A DNA stretch of 64,000 bases. It comes from Cupriavidus phytohabitans (GTDB lineage Bacteria; Pseudomonadota; Gammaproteobacteria; Burkholderiales; Burkholderiaceae). A model generated the notes under the pieces. The model was not told where the DNA came from. It did no database searches and worked only from the letters and a program-made list of their open reading frames with translations. The DNA is taken from positions 1 through 64,000 of the forward strand of contig NZ_AUFE01000002.1 of the NCBI RefSeq assembly GCF_000426345.1, read 5' to 3'. The position numbers and the translations under genes are program-made. Positions 1-8,361 of this stretch are shown here, one piece after another. Position 1 is the first letter of the stretch. Every line of letters begins with the position of its first letter.

Positions 1-1
1 G

Positions 2-247
2 CAAACGCCCAAGATCTGGCGAGAGCTGGACAAGTGGATGCGTCACCGGCTGCGAGCCATCCAGCTCAAGCACTGGCGCCGTGGTCGGGTCATTTACCGA
101 GAGTTGCGTGCCCTGGGTGCTACAGCTGACGCCGCCAGGCAAGTAGCGGCGAGTGGCCGGTGCTGGTGGCGCAACAGCGGGGACTCGCTGAACCGAGTCC
201 TGACCATCGCCTACTTCGATCAGTTGGGCATGCCCCGCCTCACTTAA
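2..247 (+). CDS. ltrA: Group II intron reverse transcriptase/maturase, C-terminal fragment
   Basis: This frame is open from the window edge (QTPKIWRELDKWMRHR...) to a TAA at 245-247, so it is the 3' part of a longer gene. The residues WRELDKWMRHRLRAIQLKHW, then GDSLNRVLTIAYFDQLG, are the typical group II intron maturase-specific (GIIM) C-terminal domain, which binds intron RNA and promotes splicing. The polymerase domain with its YADD motif would lie to the left of the window. The short distance to the domain V hairpin, 12 bases after the stop, confirms the assignment. Whether the full protein is intact cannot be judged here. Confidence 0.85.
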   Translation, partial: QTPKIWRELDKWMRHRLRAIQLKHWRRGRVIYRELRALGATADAARQVAASGRCWWRNSGDSLNRVLTIAYFDQLGMPRLT

Positions 248-259
248 CCTCAACCTCTC

Positions 260-332
260 GAACCGCCCGGTGCGGACCCGCATGCCGGGTGGTGTGGCAG
301 GGGCGCAGCCAGTGCGGCTGCCCCCTATGCCG
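260..332 (+). ncRNA. Group II intron catalytic domains V and VI
   Basis: Domain V is a hairpin at about 262-293. A 9-bp lower stem (ACCGCCCGG with CCGGGTGGT, one G-U pair) carries a 2-nt bulge (TG at 283-284), then a 4-bp stem (TGCG/CGCA) closed by a GACC tetraloop. A 9-bp stem, 2-nt bulge and short capped stem is the diagnostic domain V shape. Domain VI follows at about 297-332: AGGGGCGCAGCC pairs with GGCTGCCCCCT, and an A near 328 is a candidate branch point. Confidence 0.75.
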
Positions 333-335
333 ATT

Positions 336-728
336 GAGCCTTTGCAAGTTGCGGGAAGAAGGGCGCAAGTACCGAGGCGGCCTGCTCGACAGGGCGCAAA
401 CCGCTCCAATGCCGTCCCTCCCATATTTCCTTTCCACTCTGATGGGGGGATCGGAAACTTGCTCAAGATGCCGGCCGCGCCTTGAAGATGTAGTCCGACG
501 CGCCATAAACTTCGCCGGTCATTTGCGAAATGACGCAGTGCAAAAAGAGCGCGCCTCCGCGCCGTGCAATTCGAAGCCAACACCGCCAGGTTCAAGTCCG
601 CAGGCAATGCACAAAGCGGAAAAGCACCCACGGGTGCCATGTCGAATCGGCGGAATCGCCGCTGCTCAACCCGCCAGGGAGACGGCGGGCAAGGCGGATC
701 TTCTTGCAAACAAGGGAATCATCGAGAC
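336..728 (+). other. Intergenic leader of the EPS locus
   Basis: About 390 bases lie between the intron end and epsA. Several open frames overlap here, but none has a ribosome site or coding-like composition. The stretch should hold the EPS promoter; I see no confident -35/-10 pair. It contains a perfect palindrome (518-534, listed separately) and a purine-rich ribosome site AAGGGAA (712-718) for the GTG start of epsA. Confidence 0.5.
518..534. promoter_or_regulatory. Perfect palindrome upstream of epsA, candidate operator
   Basis: GTCATTT-GCG-AAATGAC is a perfect 7-bp inverted repeat with a 3-bp centre, about 195 bases before the epsA start. Its size fits a dimeric regulator site. No known consensus was recognised. 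Confidence 0.4.
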
Positions 729-1868
729 GTGCTAAAGCTTTCAACCAGATTGAGGTTTGGCAGGGCTGCAATGTGCCTGGGGATCATTCCATTGCTGGCG
801 TCCTGCGCACTCGCGCCGGGCATGCGCTTCGACCCACAGCGCCCGCTCGATCCGGAAGATCCGGAGTCGGTGCCCAAGATCACGCAGATCACACCGGCGC
901 TGGTGCGTACGCTGAAGGCCGCCACGCCATCGGTGAACGCCGGGGTGGAGGAGCTGTACGACGTTCCAAAGCCCTATACCGTAGGCGTCGGTGACATCCT
1001 GTCGATCGTCGTGTGGGACCACCCGGAACTGGTGTTCCCCACGCAGACCTACTCGATCGGCACGGCTTACGAGATTCCGAACTACAGCGGCGCGGCCAAC
1101 GTCCCAGGCTACGTCGTGAGTCCCGCTGGCACCATCCAATTTCCTTACGCTGGCGTGCTAAAGGTTCTTGGCCGCACGCCAGACGAGATCCGTGGTCAGC
1201 TGAGCACCCAGCTCAAGCCGGTCGTCAACATGCCACAGGTTACCGTTCGCGTGCTCGCCTTCCGCAGCAAGCGTGTCTACCTCGACGGCGAAGTCAAGAC
1301 GCCGGGTCCCCAAAACATCGACGACGTACCCATGACCCTGGTCGAAGCGCTCAACCGCGCCGGGGGTGTCAACGTCCTGACCGGCGACAATAGCCGCATC
1401 CGCATCTCCCGCGAGGGCAAGACCTACGTCGTCAATATACCTGCGCTCTTGCAGCAAGGCATCGACCCCGCCCACATTCTGCTGCGCCACGGCGACATCG
1501 TGCGCGTGGAACAACGCGAGGACAGCAAGGTGTTTGTGACCGGCGAAGTCGTGCGTCCTGTCGCCGTCATGCCGCGCAACGGCCGCCTGACACTCAGCGA
1601 GGCCATCGGCGAAGCCGGCGGCGTGAACCCCCTCTCGGCCAACGCGAAGGAACTCTACGTTATCCGCAAGAGCATTGATGGCGAAGCCCAGGTGTTCCAT
1701 CTCGACGGAAAGTCCCCGGTCTCCTTTGCACTGGCCGAATCTTTCGAGCTGAAGCCAAAGGACGTCGTCTATGTGGATGCCGCAGGTGTGGTCCGCTGGA
1801 GCCGCGTGATCAACCAGCTGCTGCCGAGCGGCAACTTCTTCACGTCCACGGCGAACGCGGTCAAATGA
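729..1868 (+). CDS. epsA: Polysaccharide export outer-membrane lipoprotein (Wza/EpsA type)
   Basis: This is an outer-membrane polysaccharide export lipoprotein, which forms the exit channel for EPS. The start is a GTG at 729, chosen because AAGGGAA lies 10 bases upstream and because it gives a lipoprotein signal with basic residues (KLSTRLRFGR), a hydrophobic core and the lipobox LLASC with Cys at residue 26. The mature part has the polysaccharide-export domain (about residues 75-175, YTVGVGDILSIVVWDHPEL) and two SLBB-like segments (VYLDGEVKTPG and VFVTGEVVRPV). The length of 379 aa suits the family. The stop overlaps epsP (ATGA), so the two are translationally coupled. It should work with the EpsB kinase in one export complex. 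Confidence 0.93.
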   Translation: MLKLSTRLRFGRAAMCLGIIPLLASCALAPGMRFDPQRPLDPEDPESVPKITQITPALVRTLKAATPSVNAGVEELYDVPKPYTVGVGDILSIVVWDHPELVFPTQTYSIGTAYEIPNYSGAANVPGYVVSPAGTIQFPYAGVLKVLGRTPDEIRGQLSTQLKPVVNMPQVTVRVLAFRSKRVYLDGEVKTPGPQNIDDVPMTLVEALNRAGGVNVLTGDNSRIRISREGKTYVVNIPALLQQGIDPAHILLRHGDIVRVEQREDSKVFVTGEVVRPVAVMPRNGRLTLSEAIGEAGGVNPLSANAKELYVIRKSIDGEAQVFHLDGKSPVSFALAESFELKPKDVVYVDAAGVVRWSRVINQLLPSGNFFTSTANAVK

Positions 1869-2302
1869 TCAAAACCGTACTCGTGGTGTGCATTGGCAAT
1901 ATTTGCCGGAGCCCGATGGCTGAAGGGTTGCTAAAGCACGCGTTGCCAAGGCTTACCGTGTCGTCGGCTGGAATCGCCGCTTTAGTCGGCAGATCAGCTG
2001 ACCCGATATCCGTGGATCTTCTGGCGAAGGGCGGATTAGACATTTCCTCTCATCGCGCCAGGCAACTGACGGGGATTGAAGCTGCCATGGCCGACTTGAT
2101 CCTGGTGATGGACCAGAAGCAAAAGCACGACATCGCAAGTAAGTATCCGCATGTCTCGGGGAAGATATTCAGGTTGGGCGAGTTTGGAAAATTTGACATC
2201 CCCGACCCGTATCGAAAGCCGCGAAGCGACTTCGAATCAGCGCTCAAGCTAATCGACCTTGGACTGAAAGCCTGGGTTCCAAAAATTTCGGCTGTTAATT
2301 AG
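1865..2302 (+). CDS. epsP: Low-molecular-weight protein-tyrosine phosphatase (Wzb/EpsP type)
   Basis: This 145-aa protein is a low-Mr tyrosine phosphatase. The N-terminal P-loop is VCIGNICRSP, with Cys9 as nucleophile and Arg15 as phosphate ligand. The DPYRKP segment near residue 115 supplies the general acid Asp. In EPS and capsule loci such enzymes remove phosphate from the C-terminal tyrosine cluster of the chain-length kinase, here EpsB, and so cycle polymerisation and export. The ATG overlaps the epsA stop by four bases, indicating coupled translation. Length and motif order are normal. Confidence 0.93.
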   Translation: MIKTVLVVCIGNICRSPMAEGLLKHALPRLTVSSAGIAALVGRSADPISVDLLAKGGLDISSHRARQLTGIEAAMADLILVMDQKQKHDIASKYPHVSGKIFRLGEFGKFDIPDPYRKPRSDFESALKLIDLGLKAWVPKISAVN

Positions 2303-2373
2303 CTGAATCTTTGTAAAACAAAAAAGCGAAAAATATAAGCACTGAGCGGCCAGTATTGTCGGAACATTAATGG

Positions 2374-3582
2374 GTGAAGAAAATGGAAATAAGGCATCTC
2401 GATGGTACGGCCCTACTAGAGACCGGTGTCAGCAAATTTTCACAATCTTTTCGCGTGGTGTTCGTCGTTGAGGCTGCGGGCGGCGGCGTCGCAGTTCACC
2501 TGGTGGATATGATCCGTGGGTTGGTTGCAAAAGGTGTCGAGGTACACCTGATCGTCCCATCAGGGGCTCGCTTCGATGCGAGCATTCTTACGGAGCAAGT
2601 TATTGGCCTATGCACGTCCTTTGTGCGAGTTCCTATGCACCGTAACGTCACGTGGCGGGATCTCATCGCATATTTTCATGTCTTTCGACAAATAATCAGA
2701 ATCCGCCCAGCGATTGTTCATAGCCACAGTTCGAAGGCGGGGGTACTCGCACGGCTTTGCCTCGGCCCGTGGAAACAGGTTTACACCCCGCACGCCCTCT
2801 ATACACTAAATCCCTATTTGGCGCGAGGGAAACGCAGGTTTTACGGTGCAATCGAGCGTCTGTTTGGCAGAATCTACACGGATCGGCTAATAGCGGTTTC
2901 CAGGGACGAGGCTGAACACGCGCGCAATGTTTTGGCCATACCCAGTCGAATAACCACCACCATTTACAACGGGATACCATCCTTCTCTTTGATGTCACAG
3001 GGCGACGCCAGGAAAGCGCTGCGGCTCGAACAAGGGAAGTTCTATGTCGGCTTTGTTGGCCGCCTGGAATTTCAGAAAGGCATCGATAGACTCGTTTCGA
3101 TATCCAGGATCCTATATTCGAAGTTCGGCGAAGGTATCTGTATTGTGATAATTGGATCCGGAGATATCGAAGTTGCGACCGGTTTGCGGGCAGTAGATCT
3201 GCCGGCAAACGTTCGATTTATCGGACCGATCCCTCAGGCACGACAGTATTTTGCCGCGTTCGACATATTTGCCCTCGCCAGTAGATATGAAGGGTTTCCT
3301 TACGTCTATCTCGAGGCGATGGCCGCATATCTGCCGATAGTTACAACAAGGGTTCCCGGCGCTGAAGAGCTGGTTTCCGAGGAAGGCATCGGCATTGTTG
3401 TTGAAAATACGGACGAACCCCTTGACTTCGCCGACGCAATACAAAAGCTTTTTGAAAATTCAGAATTGAGGGAAGAAATGCGTGTCAGGTGCAAGGAGGC
3501 CGTAGCAGGATATTCCGCCTCCGAAATGGTGGAGCGGACGCTGAAGGTTTATGCCAGCCTGGGCGATGGGGGCACAGAATGA
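2374..3582 (+). CDS. GT4-family glycosyltransferase
   Basis: This is a GT-B fold glycosyltransferase of family 4, which would add a sugar to the lipid-linked EPS repeat unit at the inner face of the membrane. It has the N-terminal acceptor half (VFVVEAAGGGVAVHLVDM, then HSHSSKAGVLARL) and the C-terminal donor half with FVGRLEFQKGIDRL and the nucleotide-sugar motif ASRYEGFPYVYLEAMA. The length of 402 aa is normal. The start may be GTG 2374 or ATG 2383; GGAAC at 2361-2365 favours the first. A 71-base AT-rich gap separates it from epsP. The gene is clearly more AT-rich than the chromosomal background. Donor and linkage cannot be read from sequence. Confidence 0.85.
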   Translation: MKKMEIRHLDGTALLETGVSKFSQSFRVVFVVEAAGGGVAVHLVDMIRGLVAKGVEVHLIVPSGARFDASILTEQVIGLCTSFVRVPMHRNVTWRDLIAYFHVFRQIIRIRPAIVHSHSSKAGVLARLCLGPWKQVYTPHALYTLNPYLARGKRRFYGAIERLFGRIYTDRLIAVSRDEAEHARNVLAIPSRITTTIYNGIPSFSLMSQGDARKALRLEQGKFYVGFVGRLEFQKGIDRLVSISRILYSKFGEGICIVIIGSGDIEVATGLRAVDLPANVRFIGPIPQARQYFAAFDIFALASRYEGFPYVYLEAMAAYLPIVTTRVPGAEELVSEEGIGIVVENTDEPLDFADAIQKLFENSELREEMRVRCKEAVAGYSASEMVERTLKVYASLGDGGTE

Positions 3583-4754
3583 ACTCGCACTGTCATGTCG
3601 CGTTGCTACATGCATATAGTCGAAAGAACTCCGGCGATGGACTGCTGGTGGATTTGTCCGTGAAAATTCTTAGGGAGGCGTTGGGAGATAGGATCAGAAT
3701 TACGATTGTTGCGGCAGACCCCCACTCTTTTTCAAACTATTACGACGTGGTCCACGCACCCGTACTTGCGCAGAACGGATTTGGCCGTGTGGCGGCGGCA
3801 CTTGGGGTGGCCCTTAATATTCCTATCGCGCCTACCCGGAAGCTTCACCAGCTCCTAAAAGAGGTAGATCTCATCGTGGGCGTTGGTGGGGGATATCTGC
3901 GAGCCCGCAACAACGCCGAAGCGGCCAAGCTTGCGCTCGGGCATCTCGTGCAGTTAAGAGCGGCCCGAAATTCGGGAAAGCCAGCAATATATCTACCTCA
4001 GAGCATCGGACCGACCCTGCTTCACCCCGACGGATTTGCGAGTGTATTTCACACAAAATTGACTCAATTGCTCGGGGGATTCGAGCGTGTCTTTGTACGT
4101 GACGAGCGGTCATTCACCGCCCTCGAAAAAAACTCTAACACGCGTCGCGCACCGGATCTTGCGGTGCTTGAGTTTAGCAATAGCTATGGTAAACAAACGC
4201 ATCGGGCTCGCAAAATAACTCGCAATATTTGTCATGTTGCATTGGTTTTGCGCGAGGCGCCGAGCTGGGACCGCGAGCAGCGAAAGCGTTATGCCGATTC
4301 AACGAGAGAGCTGATATCTGAGTTAAAGAAACGATGTAAGGTAACGTACGCAATTCAGAGCTCGGGTCGCGGAAACGACGACGTGGCTTACTACAAACGA
4401 ATTGGGATCTCGGACCCGCTCAATTCCCTGAAGACGATTCTGAGCGAAGATAAACCCGACGTCGTGATCTCTGTTCGCCTTCACGGTGCACTCGAATCGA
4501 TACTGGCTGGTGTCCCGGCGTTCCATTTGAGCTATGAAAGAAAAGGATTCGGCGCGTACAAGGATCTCGGTGTCGACGGGTGGGTCGAAAACGCTGCGGA
4601 TTTCTCTGCATGGCGAGTCATACATAAGATTTTCGAAAGCAGTGCGATCGACAATTTTTGGCTAAATGCGGAAAAAAAACTGACCGAAGCGCGCAATAGC
4701 TACGACTCGATCGTGAGTGAAATTCGCCGAATTACGCGGGATTCGCAAAATTAG
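3579..4754 (+). CDS. Polysaccharide pyruvyl transferase family protein
   Basis: This is a member of the polysaccharide pyruvyl transferase family (WcaK/CsaB-like), which moves pyruvate from phosphoenolpyruvate to a sugar as a ketal and makes the polymer acidic. Visible signs are the N-terminal HVALLHAYSRKNSGDGLLVD, the glycine-rich VDLIVGVGGGYLRARN, an early PQSIGP segment, and the late DVVISVRLHGALESILAGVP block with its conserved RLHG. The ATG at 3579 overlaps the previous stop (ATGA), giving 391 aa. Composition is AT-rich like its neighbours. Pyruvyl transfer itself is inferred from the family. Confidence 0.85.
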   Translation: MNSHCHVALLHAYSRKNSGDGLLVDLSVKILREALGDRIRITIVAADPHSFSNYYDVVHAPVLAQNGFGRVAAALGVALNIPIAPTRKLHQLLKEVDLIVGVGGGYLRARNNAEAAKLALGHLVQLRAARNSGKPAIYLPQSIGPTLLHPDGFASVFHTKLTQLLGGFERVFVRDERSFTALEKNSNTRRAPDLAVLEFSNSYGKQTHRARKITRNICHVALVLREAPSWDREQRKRYADSTRELISELKKRCKVTYAIQSSGRGNDDVAYYKRIGISDPLNSLKTILSEDKPDVVISVRLHGALESILAGVPAFHLSYERKGFGAYKDLGVDGWVENAADFSAWRVIHKIFESSAIDNFWLNAEKKLTEARNSYDSIVSEIRRITRDSQN

Positions 4755-4831
4755 AAAACTGTATCTAACCAATCTTAATCTTCACTGCCACTAGTTAGCA
4801 AACTGGAGTAGGCGGAGGGAGGGTATTTTTG

Positions 4832-7066
4832 ATGAACGATCGACTTCCTGCTCAGTACAATCTCGCCTCCGCGGAGGAGGACGGTGAACTTGTCCGCTAT
4901 TTAGACGTATTGCTGGGGAACTGGAAGCTGATAGCTTCGGTGCTGGCAGCAGCTATTTTTCTGGGAGGGGTGTACGCGATCCTCGCGACCCCTATATATG
5001 AGGCAGATGTCCTCATCCAAGTGGAGGACAGTCCCACAAGTGCCAGCAGCCTTCTAGGTGACGTATCGCAGCTGTTTGACACCAAGACGCAGGCCGCAGC
5101 CGAGATCGAAATACTCCGATCGCGAATGGTCGTGGGCAAGGCCGTCGACAATCTTCGTCTCTACATCGATGCTAAGCCACGCTACTTCCCGTTCATCGGC
5201 CGTTGGATCGCCAGTAGAAACAAGGGCATTTCCGACCCCGGAATTCTCGGCTGGGGAGGGTACGTATGGGGCAGTGAGTCGATAGATGTCAAAGAGTTTA
5301 ATGTTCCTGAGGAACTCGAGGGAGAAGACTTCGTCCTCACGGTTTTGCCCAACGGACGCTTTCGACTTGAGCAACCCGATCTAGATAGTCCGATCGAGGG
5401 TAAGTTGGGTGAGGTCACCTCCGTTACGCAGAGTGTAGGTCGCATAGAAATCTCGGTGGCGGGGGTCAAGGCGAAGCCACTGGCTAGATTTATTCTGATT
5501 AGAAATTCGCAGTTGAAAACGCTGCAAGAGCTGCAGGTGAACCTGCGAATAGAAGAGAAGGGAAAGCAAAGCGGGATTATTGACGCTTCTCTGCAGGGGA
5601 AAAATCCCAAGCTGACTTCGAATATTCTTAACGAGATAGGGCATGAATATGTCCAGCAGAATATCAGGCGAAAAGGAGAGGAGGCCGAGAAGTCAATTGC
5701 GTTTCTGGAAAAGCTTATGCCAGAACTTAAGTCGCAACTCGAGATATCCGAAAACCGATTCAATGCACTGCGAAATTCCCGCGGTACATTTAATTTGAGC
5801 GAAGAGGGAGCTGCCTACCTCCAACAAAGCGTAACAACCCAGACGGCGCTCTTCGAACAAAAACAAAAACTTACCGAGCTACGCAGCAGATTCTCTCCCG
5901 ATCACCCGGCTGTTAAAGCTGTGGAGCAACAGGTTGCTGCGCTGAATGCAAAGGTAACGTCGCAAGCAAGACAAATGAGATCTCTGCCGAATCTGGAGCA
6001 GGATGCCGTACGCCTGATGCGCGATGTACAGGTCAGCAATGATCTGTATGTCGGTGTCCTCAATAATATGCAACAGCTCAAGCTGGTTAAGGCGGGCAAA
6101 GTGGGCACTGTTCGACAACTGGATGAGGCACGTATACCCGAGGAGCCCGTTAAACCAAAACGCGCCCTAGTAATGGCCGTTGCGGCAATTCTGGGCCTTA
6201 TGCTCGGTGTAATTTCGGCATTTGTGCGCGAGACGATTTTCGGAGGGGTGACGAGTGCGCAGGATATTGAGCAGCGCACCGGACTTAATGTCTACGCAAC
6301 GATACCGCTATCCCAGGCGCAGCTCGAGATATCAAAGGCCATTGGCGCGAAGAAGAGCGGCCAGCATCTTTTGGCAAACTTGGAACCTGATGAAGCCTCG
6401 ATCGAGGCACTGCGGAGTTTCCGCACGGCGCTGCAATTCGCAATGTTAGATGCTCAAAATAACCGCGTGCTTTTGACGGGAGCCACCCCATCGGTGGGGA
6501 AGTCATTCGTGTCCGCAAATCTGGCTGCTGTATTGGCCGCTGGCGGTAAGCGCGTTCTTCTGGTTGATGCGGATATGCGAAAAGGCTATTTGAATCAATA
6601 TTTTGGACTCGAACGTGCTCCTGGCCTGTCGGACGTTCTCTCTGGAAATTCATCGCCCGAGAAAGTTACCCATTGCCGCGTTTTCCATAACCTGGATTTT
6701 ATCAGTACAGGCGCTATTCCGCCTAATCCGGCCGATCTGCTTTCGAATGATCGATTAAAAGCATTCTTGGATGCAAAAAGTAGCAAATATGATATCGTTC
6801 TCGTCGATTCGCCTCCGGTTCTTGCTGTGTCCGATGCTTCGTTGGCGGCAGGCCACTGCGGCACAGTATTTGTTATAGCGAGATCAAACGTAACTACGAT
6901 CGGTGAGATCACGGAGAGTGCAAAGAGTTTGGGCCATTCGAACGCAAGTATAAAAGGCGTGATTTTCAATGGCGTTGATCAGAGCGCATTTACGTATGGT
7001 TCGAAATACGGAAGATATCGTTACGTGAAATACGAGTACGGGAATTCTGCAGGCGAGACTGCCTGA
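4832..7066 (+). CDS. epsB: EPS chain-length tyrosine kinase (Wzc/EpsB type)
   Basis: This inner-membrane co-polymerase and BY-kinase sets polymer length and drives export through EpsA. The ATG at 4832 follows GGAGGGAGGG (4814-4823). Order of parts: Wzz domain with TM1 near residues 32-50, a long periplasmic coiled-coil region, TM2 near 450, then the cytoplasmic kinase with Walker A GATPSVGKS (about 549), Walker A' LLVDADMRKG, and Walker B DIVLVDSPP. The C-terminus is a tyrosine cluster (TYGSKYGRYRYVKYEYG), the autophosphorylation tail that EpsP should act on. The length of 744 aa is typical. It follows the pyruvyl transferase after about 75 AT-rich bases. Confidence 0.93.
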   Translation: MNDRLPAQYNLASAEEDGELVRYLDVLLGNWKLIASVLAAAIFLGGVYAILATPIYEADVLIQVEDSPTSASSLLGDVSQLFDTKTQAAAEIEILRSRMVVGKAVDNLRLYIDAKPRYFPFIGRWIASRNKGISDPGILGWGGYVWGSESIDVKEFNVPEELEGEDFVLTVLPNGRFRLEQPDLDSPIEGKLGEVTSVTQSVGRIEISVAGVKAKPLARFILIRNSQLKTLQELQVNLRIEEKGKQSGIIDASLQGKNPKLTSNILNEIGHEYVQQNIRRKGEEAEKSIAFLEKLMPELKSQLEISENRFNALRNSRGTFNLSEEGAAYLQQSVTTQTALFEQKQKLTELRSRFSPDHPAVKAVEQQVAALNAKVTSQARQMRSLPNLEQDAVRLMRDVQVSNDLYVGVLNNMQQLKLVKAGKVGTVRQLDEARIPEEPVKPKRALVMAVAAILGLMLGVISAFVRETIFGGVTSAQDIEQRTGLNVYATIPLSQAQLEISKAIGAKKSGQHLLANLEPDEASIEALRSFRTALQFAMLDAQNNRVLLTGATPSVGKSFVSANLAAVLAAGGKRVLLVDADMRKGYLNQYFGLERAPGLSDVLSGNSSPEKVTHCRVFHNLDFISTGAIPPNPADLLSNDRLKAFLDAKSSKYDIVLVDSPPVLAVSDASLAAGHCGTVFVIARSNVTTIGEITESAKSLGHSNASIKGVIFNGVDQSAFTYGSKYGRYRYVKYEYGNSAGETA

Positions 7067-7160
7067 TGCCAGGCATGCCTGTTAATCGCTCCACGATTAA
7101 GAAATCGCGATGCTTTTTTTGCAGGTCGCTTCGCAAATCTGCTTCAGAGGAAGTGAATTG

Positions 7161-8360
7161 ATGAGGTTGCTCGACGTGATGAAATGTGCCGAAGATGAAA
7201 GATCGCTCACTATGGTGATGGACGGAAATTTCAACCGCTTCGGCGGTGAAATTATGAGTCCTCATATGGGATACAAAATGTTCGGTGCGAGATTCGTCGA
7301 TTTTTTCGACCGCGTGGTTATAGCAGCCAGGGCGTTCGATGGGACGCGCTCGGTTGGAGAGGCGGTCACCGGGCCGAAGGTAAAATTTTTGGATTTGGGC
7401 TCGAATAGGGGCGCGGTGAGCCTGCTGCTAAGTACTCCCAGGTTGATTGGCCGGCTATGGCGCGTGGTGCGATCTCCTGGCGTCATATTGATCAGGTTTC
7501 CAGGGAGCATTGCTGTTCTCACCATGCTTCTTTGCCTTCTGTCTGGAAGAAGATTCTCGGCGGAGATTGTGGCTGATCCGGCAGACTACTTTAGTGAGGC
7601 TGCCTCAACGCATCCGCTTCGAAGGGTGGCGAAAGTCGTTCACGTATATTTCACAAAGTTGGCGGCTCGAAAATCGCAAAGCGTCAGATACGTGACGAGC
7701 CGTTATTTACAGGATAAGTATCCATCCACGCCGGACATAGCATTCGGATTCAGTGATGTGTATTTGCCGGACAGTCTTTTTTCCGATAGCTCCGCCTTGC
7801 ATGAGAAGCTGAACGCCGTAGATTTTAGCCTCGTGAACATAGGGATGATGCATAACCACAGCAAGGGTCATATCGTCTTGTTAGACGCCGTGGCCGAGCT
7901 TCGACAGAGAGGGGTTGCGTTAAGGTTGTCCCTGGTGGGGGACGGGGCGTTGCGCAAGGAGTTTGAGGCATATGCACGCCGACTCATGATTGAAGATGTA
8001 GTTGACTTTGTCGGCGTAATTTCCGCGGAAGAAGTGCATGTGTTGCTCCGTAAACATCATCTCTTTGTATTGACGTCTTTTCAGGAGGGCATGCCCCGGG
8101 CAATGCTTGAGGCGATGGCTGTTGGCCTGCCTGTGCTGGCAACGAAGGTCGGCGGCATACCCGATGTTCTGCCCCCGCAGCAACTGGTCTGCGCTGGTGA
8201 CCGACCAGAGCTTGTGAAGGCAATCGAGAGACTGGTGAGAGACCGCACCTTGCTGGCACGTCAATCTCGTCAGCAGCAACATGTGGCCATGGAGTTTAGT
8301 GAGGAAAAGCTACGTCCGAAATACGCTGCATACTGCAACAAGCTTTTCGAGGCGCGATAG
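7161..8360 (+). CDS. GT4-family glycosyltransferase
   Basis: This is the second GT-B family 4 glycosyltransferase of the locus. The donor-binding half is clear: GDGALRKEFEAYARRL, then FQEGMPRAMLEAMAVGLPVL and TKVGGIPDVLP. The N-terminal half is divergent, as usual for the acceptor side. ATG 7161 is preferred because GAGGAAG lies 9 bases upstream; an upstream ATG (7110) lacks a ribosome site. The protein is about 399 aa. The flippase gene starts two bases after its stop, so both are probably co-translated. The sugar it adds is unknown. Confidence 0.8.
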   Translation: MRLLDVMKCAEDERSLTMVMDGNFNRFGGEIMSPHMGYKMFGARFVDFFDRVVIAARAFDGTRSVGEAVTGPKVKFLDLGSNRGAVSLLLSTPRLIGRLWRVVRSPGVILIRFPGSIAVLTMLLCLLSGRRFSAEIVADPADYFSEAASTHPLRRVAKVVHVYFTKLAARKSQSVRYVTSRYLQDKYPSTPDIAFGFSDVYLPDSLFSDSSALHEKLNAVDFSLVNIGMMHNHSKGHIVLLDAVAELRQRGVALRLSLVGDGALRKEFEAYARRLMIEDVVDFVGVISAEEVHVLLRKHHLFVLTSFQEGMPRAMLEAMAVGLPVLATKVGGIPDVLPPQQLVCAGDRPELVKAIERLVRDRTLLARQSRQQQHVAMEFSEEKLRPKYAAYCNKLFEAR

Positions 8361-8361
8361 G

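Larger units (their letters stand above)
1..335 (+). mobile_element. Group II intron, 3' part (maturase end plus domains V-VI)
   Basis: The window opens inside a bacterial group II intron. The C-terminus of its reverse transcriptase/maturase is followed at once by sequence that folds as domain V and domain VI. The intron end is placed near 331-336 (CCCTATGCCGATT), the usual kind of 3' end in this family, but the exact splice site cannot be fixed without the 5' part, which lies outside the window. The element sits directly upstream of the EPS locus and may be a relic or an active retroelement. Confidence 0.8.
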
